DNA of 25,277 nucleotides from a virus: the IMG/VR virus record IMGVR_UViG_3300023175_000183, positions 1-25,277 of that record, one strand, 5' to 3'. Made by a program: the position numbers and the translations under genes. Below, in pieces: positions 24,076 through 25,277 of this stretch (its first letter is position 1; every line of letters starts with the position of its first letter). The notes under the pieces were generated by a model, which worked only from the letters and a program-made list of their open reading frames with translations, searched no databases and was not told where the DNA came from.

Positions 24076-24083
24076 GATAAATA
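24076..24083 (+). promoter_or_regulatory. Late-type promoter box GATAAATA
   Basis: TGATAAATAAC lies 25 bases after the giant gene and 77 before ATG 24160, the same box and similar spacing as at 14544. The predicted start is near 24089. Confidence 0.5.
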
Positions 24084-24159
24084 ACATTACAGCGATTTCT
24101 ATCGTGTAGTTAGGGCGTCTATATAGACTTGACCCGTACCTAAATAGGAGGCAGCCTTA

Positions 24160-25277
24160 ATGGCAACAAGAATTAAACATAAACGTAGTGCGGTTGCGGG
24201 TAAGCAACCAATAGTTTCTCAATTAGAATCAGGTGAATTAGCAATTAACACAGCAGATGGTAAAGTATTTCTGCTACGTGATGATAACACAGTTCAAGAT
24301 ATTACAAAACGTATTTTTGTTAATGATACAGAAATTGATATTGATGATTTCAGTGATAGCGCAAGTGCTGAAATTAATTTTAGAATCAATGGTCAGCCAA
24401 GTGCAAACGTAACTGCTGCTGGATGGAACTACACAGCAGACATTGATATTGAAAATGCTAATACCTTAACTTTCAAAGAACTTACAGCTTCAGGTGATGA
24501 CGGTGTTGGACTAAAGGCACCAAATACACTAGACTCAGGATACACAATGACATTGCCTCCGTCAGTTGGTACAGTGGGTCAGCTTTTGAAAACAGATGGT
24601 TTTGGTAACTTAGAATTTACTGATGCTGACGTGTTTGGTGGTAACGTTGTTTACGTTAGTGCTGAACAAGGTGATGACGCTAACGATGGACAAAGTGCTC
24701 CGGTTAAAACTGTTAAGAGAGCCTGTCAGATTGCTTCAAGTTTGGTTTATAACAGTGATGGTACAATTAACTTTAAACGTGTTAACATCAAAGTTGCGGT
24801 TGGTGACTACACAGAAGACAACCCAGTTATTGTTCCAGACAACACAGTTATCAAAGGTGACGGTTTGCGTGGTTGTATTATCCGTCCTGCAAATGCTAAC
24901 TTGGATATGCTACGTGTTCGTAACGCTTGTTACTTTGGTGAATTTACATTCCGTGATGGCGTAGACGACAACTTTGTTCCAACTATTACTGCTGACTATG
25001 CTGTGGCGTTTGATGATCCGTTTGATCCTAATATTACAGACAGAGACGATTACACTAACTTACCAAACACTAGACCAACTATTGTTACTTCACCATATGT
25101 TCAGAACGCTTCGATTATTTCGTTCTTAGGTATGAACGGTGCTAAGATCGACGGTTCAAAAGTTGAATCTCCCAACGTTCCGACATATGGTATTGAGGCT
25201 GAGAATCCAGTTGTTGGTGCTATACCTGAACAAGGTAAATCAATGGTTGCTAACGCATTTACTATTCTATCATTTGG
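24160..25277 (+). CDS. Second fibre-like structural protein, 3'-truncated by window edge
   Basis: An open frame from ATG 24160 to the right edge (372 codons, no stop). AGGAGG lies at 24146-24151. The N-terminus MATRIKHKRSAVAGKQP then QLESGELAINTADGKVFLLR is the classic start of phage tail-fibre and structural proteins of marine T4-like phages. Residues about 165-330 carry a beta-helix module parallel to the one in the giant neighbour: VVYVSAEQGDDANDGQ, VNIKVAVGDYTEDNPVIVPD, NTVIKGDGLRGCIIRP, SPYVQNASIISFLGMNG. It is probably another long fibre or tail-surface protein, and its own repeats, if any, lie beyond the window. It has its own late promoter box, which suggests independent dosage from the giant gene. 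Confidence 0.75.
   Translation, partial: MATRIKHKRSAVAGKQPIVSQLESGELAINTADGKVFLLRDDNTVQDITKRIFVNDTEIDIDDFSDSASAEINFRINGQPSANVTAAGWNYTADIDIENANTLTFKELTASGDDGVGLKAPNTLDSGYTMTLPPSVGTVGQLLKTDGFGNLEFTDADVFGGNVVYVSAEQGDDANDGQSAPVKTVKRACQIASSLVYNSDGTINFKRVNIKVAVGDYTEDNPVIVPDNTVIKGDGLRGCIIRPANANLDMLRVRNACYFGEFTFRDGVDDNFVPTITADYAVAFDDPFDPNITDRDDYTNLPNTRPTIVTSPYVQNASIISFLGMNGAKIDGSKVESPNVPTYGIEAENPVVGAIPEQGKSMVANAFTILSF

Noticed and set aside
24140-24147. CTAAATAG as a further late promoter
   Set aside because: It overlaps the AGGAGG ribosome-binding site 9-14 bases before the start codon, so a transcript from it would lose that site.
24623-24964. 113-codon plus-strand open frame
   Set aside because: It lies in another frame of the fibre-like gene starting at 24160, which has a strong ribosome-binding site and recognised motifs; the product is Leu/Val/Thr-biased.

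Overview
The window is a contiguous piece of the late (virion) region of a marine T4-like myovirus. The key evidence is the order portal gp20, two small core-protein positions, prohead protease gp21, scaffold gp22, major capsid gp23, with baseplate hub gp26 on the opposite strand nearby. The DNA is AT-rich, genes are tightly packed, and several late-type promoter boxes (N-x-TAAATA) lie in the gaps. Long fibre-like proteins and metabolic passengers (halogenase, MTHFR-like) point to a phage of marine cyanobacteria or of SAR11-type alphaproteobacteria. The sequence alone does not decide which host.

Layout. Bases 1-1463 hold the 3' part of a flavin-dependent halogenase and a GIY-YIG nuclease-like gene. 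Bases 1464-1900 have no credible ORF but several strong hairpins, one with a GNRA tetraloop, and end in a terminator; I read this as a structured RNA. Bases 1934-3367 encode a hydrophobic protein whose N-terminus resembles a T4 capsid-targeting sequence, so it may be packaged in the head and ejected. A small minus-strand island (3368-4431) carries gp26 and a 59-aa companion. Bases 4496-8353 carry a tape-measure-like protein and the portal. Bases 8362-13265 form the head-assembly cluster: gp67-position protein, a DUF115/GT42-like protein, an acidic core protein, gp21, gp22 and gp23, closed by a strong terminator.

After the capsid gene come two passengers, an MTHFR-like protein and a divergent cold-shock-domain-like protein, and then a candidate RNA of about 256 nt with its own sigma70-type promoter and strong terminator. 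From 14636 to the right edge there are virion surface genes: three small to medium structural proteins, a 2530-aa fibre-like protein with a twelve-copy degenerate repeat array, and the start of a second fibre-like gene sharing the same N-terminal beta-helix-type module.

The genes work together in building the particle. gp22 and the acidic core proteins form the scaffold on the gp20 portal, gp23 assembles around it, and gp21 matures the shell by cutting at hydrophobic-x-Glu sites. gp26 and the tape measure serve the baseplate and tail, and the fibre-like genes presumably serve host contact. The most novel items are the two candidate RNAs, the putative ejected membrane protein, the MTHFR-like/cold-shock pair, and the two-type repeat architecture of the giant protein.
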